From the NCBI GenBank assembly GCA_964514395.1, contig CAZEQK010000001.1:1-64000 (forward strand): a DNA stretch of 64,000 bases, in the 5' to 3' direction. Source of the stretch: CAZEQK01 sp964514395 (GTDB taxonomy: Bacteria; Bacillota; Bacilli; Tepidibacillales; Tepidibacillaceae). Made by a program: the position numbers and the translations under genes. This document shows, piece after piece, positions 34,124 through 43,314 of this stretch. A model generated the notes under the pieces. That model saw nothing but the letters and a program-made list of their open reading frames with translations. It made no database searches and had not been told where the DNA came from. Each line of letters opens with the position of its first letter. The first letter of the stretch is position 1.

Positions 34124-34954
34124 TTAACGACTATAGGTCCATACATCATTGGCATATTTTTTCTCAACCAATTGGTTTACAAAATCAATTTCTTCCTTTG
34201 TCAGTTCATATGGCTCCAAATGAACATTCAAACCTCTTTCAAAGCCCTTTTTAAAAGCAATTCTAACTTCTTCCAATGAAATCAACCGATTGGCTACCTC
34301 ATTGATTGCTACCGCTTTATACTTAAAGTTACGCTGTAAACGTTCTCTAATTTTCTCATTAGGATAGTTGAATAAATCAAATAGCTTCTCCACATCTAAA
34401 TCTAATGGTATTGAACCATGCTGAAGCAATACACCTTTATGTCTTGTTTGTGCACTTCCAGCTACCTTTCTACCCTCGACCACTAATTCATACCAGGATG
34501 GAGCATCAAAGCAAATAGATGATCTTGGATTTTTAAGTTTATCATGATCTTCCTTTGTCTCAGGTACAGAAAAGTATGTATCTAGTCCAAGCTCTTTAAA
34601 GCCTTCAAGAAGACCCAGACTAATCACACGATACGCTTCTGTCACCGTCTTTGGAATCATTGGATTTTTTTCAGATACGATTACACTATAGGTAAGCTCT
34701 TTATCATGAAGAACGGCTCTGCCACCTGTTAATCTTCGTACAAGCCCAATTCCATTTTCCCTCACCTTGTTTAGATTTATTTCCTTTTTTATTTTTTGGA
34801 AATACCCTAAGGATAAAGTGGCTGGGTCCCAACCATAAAATCGAACGGTAGGTGGAATAAGATGTTGGCTGTGCCATTCTAGTAATGCTTCATCTAATGC
34901 CATATTAAATGCTGGTGAATAGTATGAAAAATCAATAAAACGCCATGTATCCAC
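34124..34954 (-). CDS. lipM: octanoyl-[GcvH]:protein N-octanoyltransferase (LipM type)
   Basis: Transfers octanoate from acyl carrier protein to GcvH, the entry step to lipoate in bacilli. Motifs: FNMALDEALLEWHS, FYGWDPATLSLGYFQ, VRRLTGGRAVLHDKELTYS and SSICFDAPSWYELV with the active Cys that separates LipM from LplA. The GTG at 34954 behind GGGAGCG is preferred (product WRFIDFSYYSPAFN...), 276 aa, matching LipM length. Forms an operon with lipA. Confidence 0.9.
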   Translation of the reverse strand: MDTWRFIDFSYYSPAFNMALDEALLEWHSQHLIPPTVRFYGWDPATLSLGYFQKIKKEINLNKVRENGIGLVRRLTGGRAVLHDKELTYSVIVSEKNPMIPKTVTEAYRVISLGLLEGFKELGLDTYFSVPETKEDHDKLKNPRSSICFDAPSWYELVVEGRKVAGSAQTRHKGVLLQHGSIPLDLDVEKLFDLFNYPNEKIRERLQRNFKYKAVAINEVANRLISLEEVRIAFKKGFERGLNVHLEPYELTKEEIDFVNQLVEKKYANDVWTYSR

Positions 34955-34976
34955 TATCTTCGCTCCCAATATTTGT

Positions 34977-35180
34977 TTAAAGCTTATGAATGATCATTCT
35001 TCTATCAATCACTAGCTCTCTACCATTATACTCGATAATCGGCAAATTTTTAAAATCTTTATCTATTTTTATCACTTCAAATTCACGTTCCACCTCTTCA
35101 TGTGGTAATTTTACAATAATTTTGTCGCCTACTTCAATATCCTTATTCTCTTTAAAGGTCATACAAATTTTTTTGGGCAA
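34977..35180 (-). CDS. small hypothetical protein, 67 aa
   Basis: A TTG start behind GGGAGGTAAGCAA is preferred to an ATG at 35213 with a weak site. Sequence KKICMTFKENKDIEVGDKII... then VEREFEVIKIDKDFKNLPIIEYN looks like a small beta barrel. No family recognised. Its stop is 22 bases from the lipM start on the same strand, so it may be the first gene of that operon. Confidence 0.5.
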   Translation of the reverse strand: MPKKICMTFKENKDIEVGDKIIVKLPHEEVEREFEVIKIDKDFKNLPIIEYNGRELVIDRRMIIHKL

Positions 35181-35406
35181 TTGCTTACCTCCCTCTATTG
35201 AAAAAACATTCAATCATTATCTTATCATAATCCTATCAATATTTGCTGGATAACAAGAAGCTTCATTTAATATTATAGGTCCTTTATGGCTTATGTTGAA
35301 TACACAAAAACACTTTATCAATAATGTAATCAGCAAATATCAGCATTCACAAAAAAAGAAGCCTTTAAACATATAGCAGGGGCTCCTTCTATCGATATTT
35401 CACTTT

Positions 35407-35811
35407 TTAATTAGTGTTGTTCTTGTCATCTATACTGATTTGTTTAACTGAAACATCAATCATTTCATGATTTTGCTGATAGATACTTAATTCCCTCTCC
35501 ACTAAAGACCAAACATAGGCGATAGCTACACCATCATCCACATAACCAAGTATAGGAATAAAATCATTAATCACATCAGTTGGAATAATAAAATATAAAA
35601 GGCCTGCACCAATGATTACTTTTTTACTCTTACTCGTAGCAGGATCTTTATAGTATTGATATAACAGCTTTATCTTATCTAAAAGTGCTCTTGCTCCCTT
35701 TGCAATGCCAAGCTTCTTCTCTATATCTTTATGAATACGATCCTTCCCTTTATCTGATCCAGCAATCTGCGTTAACCTCATGACACGAGCTATAATTTTC
35801 TTGTGGTTCAT
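35407..35811 (-). CDS. YkvA / DUF1232 membrane protein
   Basis: The block KVIIGAGLLYFIIPTDVIND, FIPILGYVDDGVAIAYVW is the DUF1232 signature: a helical hairpin with PxDhhPD-like motif (here IPTDVINDFIPILGYVDD). B. subtilis YkvA has this domain; its function is unknown. 134 aa, with a basic N-terminal helix. GGGATGAGAGAAG precedes the ATG. Single gene. Confidence 0.75.
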   Translation of the reverse strand: MNHKKIIARVMRLTQIAGSDKGKDRIHKDIEKKLGIAKGARALLDKIKLLYQYYKDPATSKSKKVIIGAGLLYFIIPTDVINDFIPILGYVDDGVAIAYVWSLVERELSIYQQNHEMIDVSVKQISIDDKNNTN

Positions 35812-35929
35812 CTTCTCTCATCCCTAATAATATTCTCTTATTATTAGTTATTATACTATAAAGTCCAACTTGTTCAACTTGTTTAACTTCATTCAAACGA
35901 AATTTCTGAATGTATATAAAAAACTTGAA

Positions 35930-35958
35930 AAAACTGTTGGAATACTTCCAACAGTTTT
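35930..35958 (-). terminator. terminator of the 49-aa gene
   Basis: Near-perfect stem AAAACTGTTGGA / TCCAACAGTTTT, immediately downstream of the stop at 35962. Confidence 0.75.
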
Positions 35959-35961
35959 TAC

Positions 35962-36111
35962 TTAATACTCGTCCGATTCAGTTAGCTTGTTTAACAGCTG
36001 TTCTGGACTTTTATAATCTTTTATCCTTATATGCTCATGACTTTGATCTGCAAGATCAAAAGCAAAATAATCTCTCCACTTGCCAAAGTCATATTTATGC
36101 TTATATTTCAT
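35962..36111 (-). CDS. small hypothetical protein, 49 aa
   Basis: ATG at 36111 follows TGGGGGACTGTC. The sequence KYKHKYDFGKWRDYFAFDLA, then HEHIRIKDYKSPEQLLNKL is polar, with many Tyr and charged residues. A dedicated terminator 4 bases after the stop supports a real gene. No family recognised; an upstream in-frame start without ribosome site is rejected. Confidence 0.6.
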   Translation of the reverse strand: MKYKHKYDFGKWRDYFAFDLADQSHEHIRIKDYKSPEQLLNKLTESDEY

Positions 36112-36194
36112 GACAGTCCCCCACAATGAAATATTCTTTACTATTACTATTATCAAAAGGGGGGAACATTATACAAAATAAAGGATTGTTATGT

Positions 36195-37805
36195 TTATCC
36201 ATTATTATCGATATCATTAGCGATCCGATCCATGAGTGCTGCCATCTGAGCTCTTGTAACGATGTCCTTAGGATGAAAAAGACCATCATTATAGCCACTA
36301 AAGATATTTAATTGATTTAATGTAACAATGTTTTTATATGCCCAGTTACTTGTACTAACATCAGAAAATGGGCTAACCGTATTATCGATTGTTACTGCTT
36401 GTTTATTCTTTATTACCCTTGAAAGAATTGCTGCCATTTGCGCTCTTGTTAAGGGTGCATTTGGATCAAATTTATCCTTCGCAACACCACTGACAAGTCC
36501 ATTTTGATAGGCAACCTCAATCGATTCCTTTGCCCAATTACCATCACTCACATCAGTAAAGAAGTTTGTGTCATCACTATTTATTCTATTTAAACCAAGG
36601 GCTCTAACCAGAACGACAGTACCTTGTGCCCTTGTAAGTGGTTTATTTGGCGAGAATTTATATTGAGAGGTCCCAATCATCCAGCCCTTTTGAAGCATGG
36701 ACAAAATATCTAATTCAGCCCAATGGTTTTCTGTATCAATAAAATAATGTCGACCATTTAACCAGGGATCATAATAATCCCATATTTCTTCAGGTGCTTC
36801 ATTTAAGCTCCAGCTACCTGTCCCTAGAAGATTATATTTTTGTACTAAATTTAGCTTCATTTTAATGGATTGGTCATTCTCATACCATATCACATATCTA
36901 CCGGGATATAATCTTTTCCCGTGAACATAGACATAATGTCCATATGGAATGTAAATGTAAGCATAGGGGGATTTGGATTTATCATCAAAATAAACCTTAC
37001 CACCATAAGTATTAATTAAATCATTTACATTTGTAAGAGGAATACCATTTCCTCCTTTATAACCAACTTGCCAATATCTACCATAAAACGGAATTCCTAA
37101 AACTATTTTATTTGCCGGAACTTTTGTTAATGCGTATTGTATTGATTTTTCAGCGTAGTCGATGCTTGAAACTGGACCAGGTGTACTGCCATAATAGCTT
37201 TCATCATAGGTCATTAGCATCAAATAGTCACTATACATTCCTAGCTTCTCATAATCATAAGAGGCTGGCCAGCCTGTGGTGACTGCATGGGGATTGGCTG
37301 CCACAGCGACAGATAATTCCTTTTCTTCTGGTAATTGCTCTCTTAAAAGCTTTACAAAATCTGTATAATTATCCCTGTCAGCCTCCGTTAGATGTTCAAT
37401 GTCAATGTTAATTCCATCAAGATGATACTGATTTACTTCATCAACGATTTCCTTGACTAAGCTATCTCTATTGCTTAATGCTTTCCTTCCTATCTCTCTA
37501 TCCCAATTATTACTTAAAAATGGAACGACTCTGATATTCATTTGATGCATTTGGTCAACAAAATTTGCATCAACTGTAGATTTTAATATTCCGTCACTTT
37601 GTAAATTAAAATAGCTTGGAGAGACAGAATCTAGTGAATTGTTCGTTTTAAGAACCTGTTTTATATATGTACTCGATTGACCAAAATATAAATAACTCAT
37701 ATTGAATTTCTTTGCCTCTACATCTAAAGGAATGGTAGAAAATGAAGAGACTAATAGAGTCGTTAGAATAAAAATAACCATTTTTTCCCTTAAATATTTC
37801 CCCAT
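36195..37805 (-). CDS. secreted GH18 glycosidase with three SLH domains
   Basis: Signal peptide to about residue 32 (TLLVSSFSTIPLDVEA). The GH18 domain follows (about 35-345), with the catalytic motif DGINIDIEHL matching DGxxxDxE and MTYDES. Three S-layer homology repeats end the chain: HWAELDILSMLQKGW, GNWAKESIEVAYQNGLV and SNWAYKNIVTLNQLNIF, each with a following LTRAQ or VTRAQ box. It would bind pyruvylated wall polysaccharide and cut peptidoglycan or chitin-like glycan, similar to spore-cortex and YvbX/YdhD types. ATG 37805 is chosen behind GAGGGGGATAAC. About 536 aa. Confidence 0.88.
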   Translation of the reverse strand: MGKYLREKMVIFILTTLLVSSFSTIPLDVEAKKFNMSYLYFGQSSTYIKQVLKTNNSLDSVSPSYFNLQSDGILKSTVDANFVDQMHQMNIRVVPFLSNNWDREIGRKALSNRDSLVKEIVDEVNQYHLDGINIDIEHLTEADRDNYTDFVKLLREQLPEEKELSVAVAANPHAVTTGWPASYDYEKLGMYSDYLMLMTYDESYYGSTPGPVSSIDYAEKSIQYALTKVPANKIVLGIPFYGRYWQVGYKGGNGIPLTNVNDLINTYGGKVYFDDKSKSPYAYIYIPYGHYVYVHGKRLYPGRYVIWYENDQSIKMKLNLVQKYNLLGTGSWSLNEAPEEIWDYYDPWLNGRHYFIDTENHWAELDILSMLQKGWMIGTSQYKFSPNKPLTRAQGTVVLVRALGLNRINSDDTNFFTDVSDGNWAKESIEVAYQNGLVSGVAKDKFDPNAPLTRAQMAAILSRVIKNKQAVTIDNTVSPFSDVSTSNWAYKNIVTLNQLNIFSGYNDGLFHPKDIVTRAQMAALMDRIANDIDNNG

Positions 37806-37911
37806 TTTCTTTGTTATCCCCCTCAATTTCTGGTTTCACTCATTATCTATCTTGATAGATTTATCTTTTTTTATCAACCCTCAAATTTTAGAAAATAAAA
37901 GCTCCGATTAC

Positions 37912-39525
37912 TTATTGATTACTGATGGATACCTTCTGCTCTGCTGATATCCAATTCACTTTTGCACCTAATTTTTCACTAATAAAACGAATCGGTACAT
38001 AGCTTCGTCCTCCTGACTCGATGGTTGCACCCTGATCGATGGTTGTTGATTGACCATTTACAATGACACTATTCGAATTAATCGGTAATTCTATAAACAT
38101 ATTATCCGTTTTATAAACAATTGTTTTTGTCGTAGGATTCCAGGATACATATGCCCCCAACGCATTTCCTAATGCTCTAAATGGAACCATGGTTCGTCCA
38201 TTTGTAATATATGGTACAACATCAAGTGGGTATACTTTAGAATCAACCCAAGTAAAACGCTGACCTAGCTTAAATTGAATCGTTTTTGCATTCTGACTAT
38301 ATGGAGGATATTGCGTGTAATGATGTAATGCTTGGACACCCATACCTTCCTTCTCTTCTGTAGTGAAATACCATGATTTAGTTATCGTTTTATAGACACT
38401 ATTTATTTTCACATCAAGGGATAGCTCCACTTGGTATTTACTAGACAGCTTCAAAGGATATTTTGGAATCAAGATTACTTCCTGACTGAGCTCACTATCA
38501 TTTCCCCCTGAATCCTTCGGTGAATTAATATAGATAGGAATCACATTTTGATTACTATCCAATAGCTTTGCACTTATCACTCTGACTGTGGTAACATTAT
38601 TCCCATATACTCCAGCGACTATAGGATAACCGAATTTATTGGAAGTCGTTTTATAAAATCTAAGAGGATCAGGCTTCTCATAATCCTCCCAAGCAATCGG
38701 TATATTTACTTGATTTGCCACAGGATAAGCTACAAACTGATAGCTAGCATCCATTTGACTACCAAAATCAATGACATGGTAATAGCCATCTCTACCGTAT
38801 CCCAAATAATCAAGGGATGGAATCAGAAAGGGCAGGCGATGATATGGTGCATCAAATAAAGAATCTATTGCAGCATGAATAGAAGAATCAGACTGATAGC
38901 TAATATCCTCTGCTACATCACCATAGAAGCCATAATAATTGGCGCGATCAGAAACGGTCTCGCCAAAAAAACCTTGATCACTGGCATTTTCATAATGACT
39001 GAATACGTTCAAGTTCGCCTGATAATCTGCATGCTTTTGTGCTGACATATTTAATGCTCTATTAAACCGAAATAAAGGTATATCTAGTATATAGCGGTAA
39101 TCATTTGCTAGATTAATTGCAGTTAATTGCTTTTGATTAGGATTTGGCAGATAGCTTAAGCTACCTTTATTTACGGTGAATGTCCATGATTTTTCAATAA
39201 TATTATCCCAATTTTTAATTTTTATTTTTGCTTTTACATTATTCATTCCCGAAAGAAGTAAACCAGGTATCGCATAAAATGTTTCTCTTTCCTTGCTATA
39301 ATAAACCTTTAAAGGTTCATTATTTAGTAAAAATTCTGCACTAGCTACTTCATTGCCCTCAAGTAAGATTTTCCATCCTATTTCAGGCCTACTAATACCA
39401 ATATTTCCTTGTGGATAAGGAGCGTATACGTGAATCGTATTTCCAGCCTTTGTCGAAATAGGAATGATTATTAAGATAGTAAAAATAATGATTAAAACGA
39501 TAATAAGTCTATTATTTTTTTTCAT
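37912..39525 (-). CDS. secreted CAP-domain protein with copper-amine-oxidase-N-type C-terminus
   Basis: Signal peptide (NRLIIVLIIIFTILIIIPI), an Ig-like region about 30-125, then a CAP/SCP domain (about 140-260) with NRALNMSAQKHADYQANLN, FSHYENASDQGFFGE and SIHAAIDSLFDAPYHRLPFL. The C-terminal 115 residues are a copper-amine-oxidase-N-like wall-binding domain: YITNGRTMVPFRALGNALGA, VSWNPTTKTIVY and SYVPIRFISEKLGAKVNW. It is probably an exported wall- or spore-associated protein. Reads in the same direction as, and about 106 bases upstream of, the GH18-SLH gene. GCGGGTGAATCTA before ATG 39525 is a weak site. Confidence 0.8.
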   Translation of the reverse strand: MKKNNRLIIVLIIIFTILIIIPISTKAGNTIHVYAPYPQGNIGISRPEIGWKILLEGNEVASAEFLLNNEPLKVYYSKERETFYAIPGLLLSGMNNVKAKIKIKNWDNIIEKSWTFTVNKGSLSYLPNPNQKQLTAINLANDYRYILDIPLFRFNRALNMSAQKHADYQANLNVFSHYENASDQGFFGETVSDRANYYGFYGDVAEDISYQSDSSIHAAIDSLFDAPYHRLPFLIPSLDYLGYGRDGYYHVIDFGSQMDASYQFVAYPVANQVNIPIAWEDYEKPDPLRFYKTTSNKFGYPIVAGVYGNNVTTVRVISAKLLDSNQNVIPIYINSPKDSGGNDSELSQEVILIPKYPLKLSSKYQVELSLDVKINSVYKTITKSWYFTTEEKEGMGVQALHHYTQYPPYSQNAKTIQFKLGQRFTWVDSKVYPLDVVPYITNGRTMVPFRALGNALGAYVSWNPTTKTIVYKTDNMFIELPINSNSVIVNGQSTTIDQGATIESGGRSYVPIRFISEKLGAKVNWISAEQKVSISNQ

Positions 39526-39772
39526 TAGATTCACCCGCTTCTCTATCTATATTTATCAAAAATACGAGCTAATTCTGTAACCTTTCAACTCTTTTATCGT
39601 ATTTATTATATCATTTATTGTGCTATTGACCTCTACTGATTGATATTTACAAAAAAATAACAAATTCTAATGTAGTCAAGTTATTTTTTTATATTACAAT
39701 AGTAGTAGGAAAAAGCTGAATACTCAACAACAGAATAAATATTGATTTTTCAATCCGATTAAGGAGGACATG

Positions 39773-40720
39773 ATGACGACTATTTTACAGGTTAGTAAAC
39801 TAAGTAAATCCTTTCACAAAAAAGTTGCCGTTGATAGCATCGATATCTTTATAAAAAAAGGGGAAGCATACGGACTTCTAGGCCCCAATGGTGCAGGTAA
39901 ATCAACCACCATTAATATGATTGCTGGGCTTCTCGAAGCCGACGATGGAGAGGTGATGATCAATTCCTTTTCTATCAAAAAACAAAGAAAGAAAGCACAA
40001 ATGCAAATAGGTGTTGTACCTCAAGAGATTGCTCTCTATCCAACAATGAGTGCTGAAGCTAATCTGAAATTTTTTGGTAAGCTATATGGATTATCAGGAG
40101 CGAATCTAACAAAGGCTGTAGAGCAAAATCTAAAGCTAGTAGGTTTATTTGACCGACGAAAAGAGCCAATCGATAAATATTCAGGGGGTATGAAACGAAG
40201 AATTAACATAGCCGCTGCGTTATTGCATCAACCACAGCTATTAATAATGGATGAGCCAACAGTTGGGATTGATCCACAATCAAGAAGTCATATATTAGAA
40301 ACTGTGAAAAAACTCCAATCTGAAAAAGGAATGAGTATTTTATATACCACTCATTATATGGAGGAAGTAGAGACTATTTGTGATCGAATTGGCATAATTG
40401 ACAATGGAAAGTTAATTGCCGAGGGCACATTAAAGGAATTAAAAGAAAAGTACGGCACAGAAGCACAATTAGACATAACGCTTAAGCAAAAGGAAAAAAT
40501 CATCCCTCATTTGGATAATCTACAAAGGCAATTAGAAAAACCAATTAAAGAGCATGACGATGGTATCAGAATTATTACCACTACACCTCATGAAGATCTA
40601 CCAGCAATCATGAATATTTTTCAAAAGATAGCATGTGAAATTCGTGCTATCAATATTTTAGAACCAAACCTAGAAACTATTTTCCTATCATTAACTGGTA
40701 AAAGTCTACGAGATGATTAA
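39773..40720 (+). CDS. ABC transporter ATP-binding protein (ABC-2 type exporter)
   Basis: A nucleotide-binding subunit of about 315 aa: Walker A GLLGPNGAGKSTTINMIAG, Q-loop VVPQEIALYPT, signature YSGGMKRRINIA, Walker B LLIMDEPTVGIDPQ, H-loop ILYTTHYMEE. The C-terminal about 80 residues form the regulatory tail typical of DrrA/NatA-like exporters. It is the first of three genes (spacing 14 bases, then a 4-base overlap). AAGGAGGACATG places the start at the second ATG. Substrate unknown; ABC-2 exporters carry drugs, lipids or Na+. Confidence 0.9.
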   Translation: MTTILQVSKLSKSFHKKVAVDSIDIFIKKGEAYGLLGPNGAGKSTTINMIAGLLEADDGEVMINSFSIKKQRKKAQMQIGVVPQEIALYPTMSAEANLKFFGKLYGLSGANLTKAVEQNLKLVGLFDRRKEPIDKYSGGMKRRINIAAALLHQPQLLIMDEPTVGIDPQSRSHILETVKKLQSEKGMSILYTTHYMEEVETICDRIGIIDNGKLIAEGTLKELKEKYGTEAQLDITLKQKEKIIPHLDNLQRQLEKPIKEHDDGIRIITTTPHEDLPAIMNIFQKIACEIRAINILEPNLETIFLSLTGKSLRDD

Positions 40721-40734
40721 TTTGGAGGTTCCTA

Positions 40735-41931
40735 ATGAATATTTTATATTGGCTTAAAGCGATTTGGCAGGTGATGCTCTTTACGTTTGGGCAGCTATTA
40801 AGAGACAAAAAAAGCTTAATCATCTTACTACTTATGCCTTTTATCCTTATTGCTGTTCTTGGGTATTCCTTAGCCGGTGTCATGAATGATAATGCTTATA
40901 CCTTTGAAAAGGCTAAAATCGGCATTGTTGATGAAGATCAATCAAGTGCTAGTAACACACTGATAAATAGCGGTTTTAATAATAAACAAATGAAGGAGCT
41001 TATCGCTTATCAAACGTATAGTAAGGATGAAGCAGAGACTAAATTTAATAATCGTGATATCGATGGTATCCTATTTATTCATAAGGGGTATGGAAATAAT
41101 TTTATGAATGGAAACAAGGATAAGCTTCTGTTAGTGATGAATCCTACACAAACAATACAGACAGATATCATCAAGCAATTCCTTTTACAGTACCATAGTC
41201 TTGAGAAAATAATGATAGATGCAACAATGAATAACCCAGCAAATACTGATTATTCTTCCTTTCAGCAAATACTTAATCATCCATCGTTTTACTTAAAGGT
41301 AGAATCGGAAAATCCCAATGATAAAACAATCAATTCCTTTCAGTATTATGCTGTAGGAATGGGGGTTATGTATACCCTGTTTACCATGTTTACTGGTATC
41401 GGTTATATCATCATTGAGCATAGACAAAATACACTAAATAGAATCAAAATTTTACCATTACCGATAGGAGTTTTTTATGTTGGTAAAAGCTTAACCTTTA
41501 TGTTCATCAGCATACTTCAGCTGATTATTCTCTTTCTTAGCTCTCATTTTGCCTTTGGGGTTCAATTTGGGCAGGATATAGGATATCTTTTACTTGCTAT
41601 TTTCCTTTATTCCTTTGCTACTACAGGTCTCATGATTCTATTATTAAATTGGATCACAAGTCAGAACAGCTTAAACATCTTCTTCGGTATGGGAGTACCT
41701 GTTATAGCTGCATTAGGTGGCTCCATGATCCCAATTGGCTCTCTTCCTTGGTTTATCGAACCATTGACAAAAATATTGCCTAATCGCTGGGCAATGGATG
41801 GTTTATTTCAGATTATTCTTGAACGACCTGACAATGCACGTCCAGCAATGATTTTCTTGTTATCCTTTGCTTTGATTACTGCTAGCTTAGGGATTCTATT
41901 GATGAGCAGAAGGAGGGCTAGGATCGCATGA
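40735..41931 (+). CDS. ABC-2 type permease 1
   Basis: An integral membrane subunit, 398 aa, with one N-terminal span (ILLLMPFILIAVLGYSL), a large extracellular loop (about 50-200) and five to six spans at the C-terminal side (YAVGMGVMYTLFTMFTGIGY, IAALGGSMIPIGSLPWF). The GSMIPI/LP loop is common to YhaP/DrrB-like ABC-2 permeases. TTTGGAGGTTCCTA precedes the ATG. Forms a heterodimer with the next gene product by inference. Confidence 0.85.
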   Translation: MNILYWLKAIWQVMLFTFGQLLRDKKSLIILLLMPFILIAVLGYSLAGVMNDNAYTFEKAKIGIVDEDQSSASNTLINSGFNNKQMKELIAYQTYSKDEAETKFNNRDIDGILFIHKGYGNNFMNGNKDKLLLVMNPTQTIQTDIIKQFLLQYHSLEKIMIDATMNNPANTDYSSFQQILNHPSFYLKVESENPNDKTINSFQYYAVGMGVMYTLFTMFTGIGYIIIEHRQNTLNRIKILPLPIGVFYVGKSLTFMFISILQLIILFLSSHFAFGVQFGQDIGYLLLAIFLYSFATTGLMILLLNWITSQNSLNIFFGMGVPVIAALGGSMIPIGSLPWFIEPLTKILPNRWAMDGLFQIILERPDNARPAMIFLLSFALITASLGILLMSRRRARIA

Positions 41932-43079
41932 AAAATATTTGGAATGTAGCGCTTTGGAAAACCAGGTGGATGTTTAAAGAGAAAAGTACTTGGATTAATT
42001 TATTTATTCTTCCCATCGTATTTGCATTAATTTTTGGTGGAATGCAATCAGACAATCCAAATAAGGATGCTTTAATTAAGGTTGGTATGGTGAATGGTAA
42101 TACTCAGGTAAGTGAAGAGATTTTGACCGATGTACTCGCTCATCAATTAACAGCGGATATGGTTTCATTTACAACAAAGGATAAAGCAGTACAGGCTCTG
42201 AAAAACGGTGACATAAGTGCATTAGTTTTCTGGCCAAAGAATTTTGAAAAGAACTGGGTAAAGGGAGAGAAAACCCCTTGGACCTTAGTCTATGAGAAAC
42301 AGACTTCACAAAATTTTTTATTAGAACAAAACATGCAGCAATTAATGGTTGGCTTAAATGCTGTTACGATTATGGGAAAGAATCCAGAAATGACAGCTAG
42401 CGAACAGGTAGATAAATGGCTGACCAATTGGCAGCATTATCGTGATTCTAATATTTCCGTTGAGGTGCAATATGGTAAGCAGGAAGGAACCTCTGCTTTT
42501 TCAAGGGTATTTGTAGGCTTTGCTATCATGTTTCTCATGTTTGCACTAAATCAATCTGCATCGACTATTCTAGAGGAAAAAGAGATTGGCACATGGCAGC
42601 GAATGTTGATTGCCCCTTTAAAGAAATCTCAGTTACTCATTGGAAACATCTTGCATTTTCTACTTCTTGGTTTAACCCAATTTATCGTTTTAATGATCTT
42701 TACTTCGATTGTTTTTAAGGTTAATTGGGGCCACTACCTTGATACACTTATTTTTACAGGTCTTATCATTTTAACTGTCTCAGGATTGGGATTTATGCTA
42801 GCCACCATTGTTAAAACTAAGGCCCAACAAAATGTGTTAGGTTCAGTCGTTATCACGGTTAGCTGTATGTTAGGTGGTGTCTATTGGCCTTTATCCTTCG
42901 TCTCAGCAACCATGCGGAAAATAGGGAATTTTGTACCGCAAAAATGGGCGATGGATGGCTTGATGGAGCTTATGTCAGGTGGCTATCGTTTATTTGATGT
43001 GATGTACTCTGTAGAGATTCTACTTCTCTTTCTTATCGTCTTTTATACGATCGCTTTTATTAGAATTAGGAAGATTTAA
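41928..43079 (+). CDS. ABC-2 type permease 2
   Basis: 383 aa, same layout as permease 1: an N-terminal span (WINLFILPIVFALIFGGMQ), an external loop, then spans including AIMFLMFALNQSASTILEEKE, WQRMLIAPLKKSQLLIGN and GSVVITVSCMLGGVYWPLS. Its ATGA overlap with permease 1 couples translation. The ERxxG-like motif EEKEIGTWQRMLIAP is typical of ABC-2 permeases. A terminator follows the stop. Confidence 0.85.
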   Translation: MKNIWNVALWKTRWMFKEKSTWINLFILPIVFALIFGGMQSDNPNKDALIKVGMVNGNTQVSEEILTDVLAHQLTADMVSFTTKDKAVQALKNGDISALVFWPKNFEKNWVKGEKTPWTLVYEKQTSQNFLLEQNMQQLMVGLNAVTIMGKNPEMTASEQVDKWLTNWQHYRDSNISVEVQYGKQEGTSAFSRVFVGFAIMFLMFALNQSASTILEEKEIGTWQRMLIAPLKKSQLLIGNILHFLLLGLTQFIVLMIFTSIVFKVNWGHYLDTLIFTGLIILTVSGLGFMLATIVKTKAQQNVLGSVVITVSCMLGGVYWPLSFVSATMRKIGNFVPQKWAMDGLMELMSGGYRLFDVMYSVEILLLFLIVFYTIAFIRIRKI

Positions 43080-43090
43080 GCTTAAATGGC

Positions 43091-43122
43091 AAAACCTTGG
43101 AAGCAACTGCTTCCGAGGTTTT
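43091..43122 (+). terminator. hairpin terminator 1 after the ABC operon
   Basis: AAAACCTtGGAAGC / GCTTCCgAGGTTTT around AACT, followed by GTAAC. It closely resembles the second hairpin at 43274. Confidence 0.75.
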
Positions 43123-43126
43123 GTAA

Positions 43127-43247
43127 CTGTTGATAAATTGCCTATTTCGTTGTTGTTATCAAAATCATCGGCCATCGAGTACCTCTATGTACACTCAGTC
43201 CGTCGATTTATCAACGCCTAGAAATCGTCTAATTTCTCAAAGTCACC
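43127..43247. repeat. dispersed repeat, family B, full copy
   Basis: About 120 bases matching 57315-57436 along the whole length: CTGTTGATAAATTGCC / GCCTATTTCGTTGTTG, ACACTCAGTCCG, ACGCCTAGAA and TTTCTCAAAGTCACC. The outer ends can pair imperfectly. It lies between two similar hairpins. No coding potential seen. Confidence 0.75.
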
Positions 43248-43273
43248 AGATTGTATACTATGTCTACAATCAG

Positions 43274-43305
43274 AAAACCATGGAAGCAACTGCTTCCATG
43301 GTTTT
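43274..43305. terminator. hairpin terminator 2
   Basis: Perfect 14-bp stem AAAACCATGGAAGC / GCTTCCATGGTTTT around AACT, with TGTTTT after it on the plus strand. It can also serve the minus-strand gene at 43315. Confidence 0.8.
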
Positions 43306-43314
43306 GTTTTAGTT

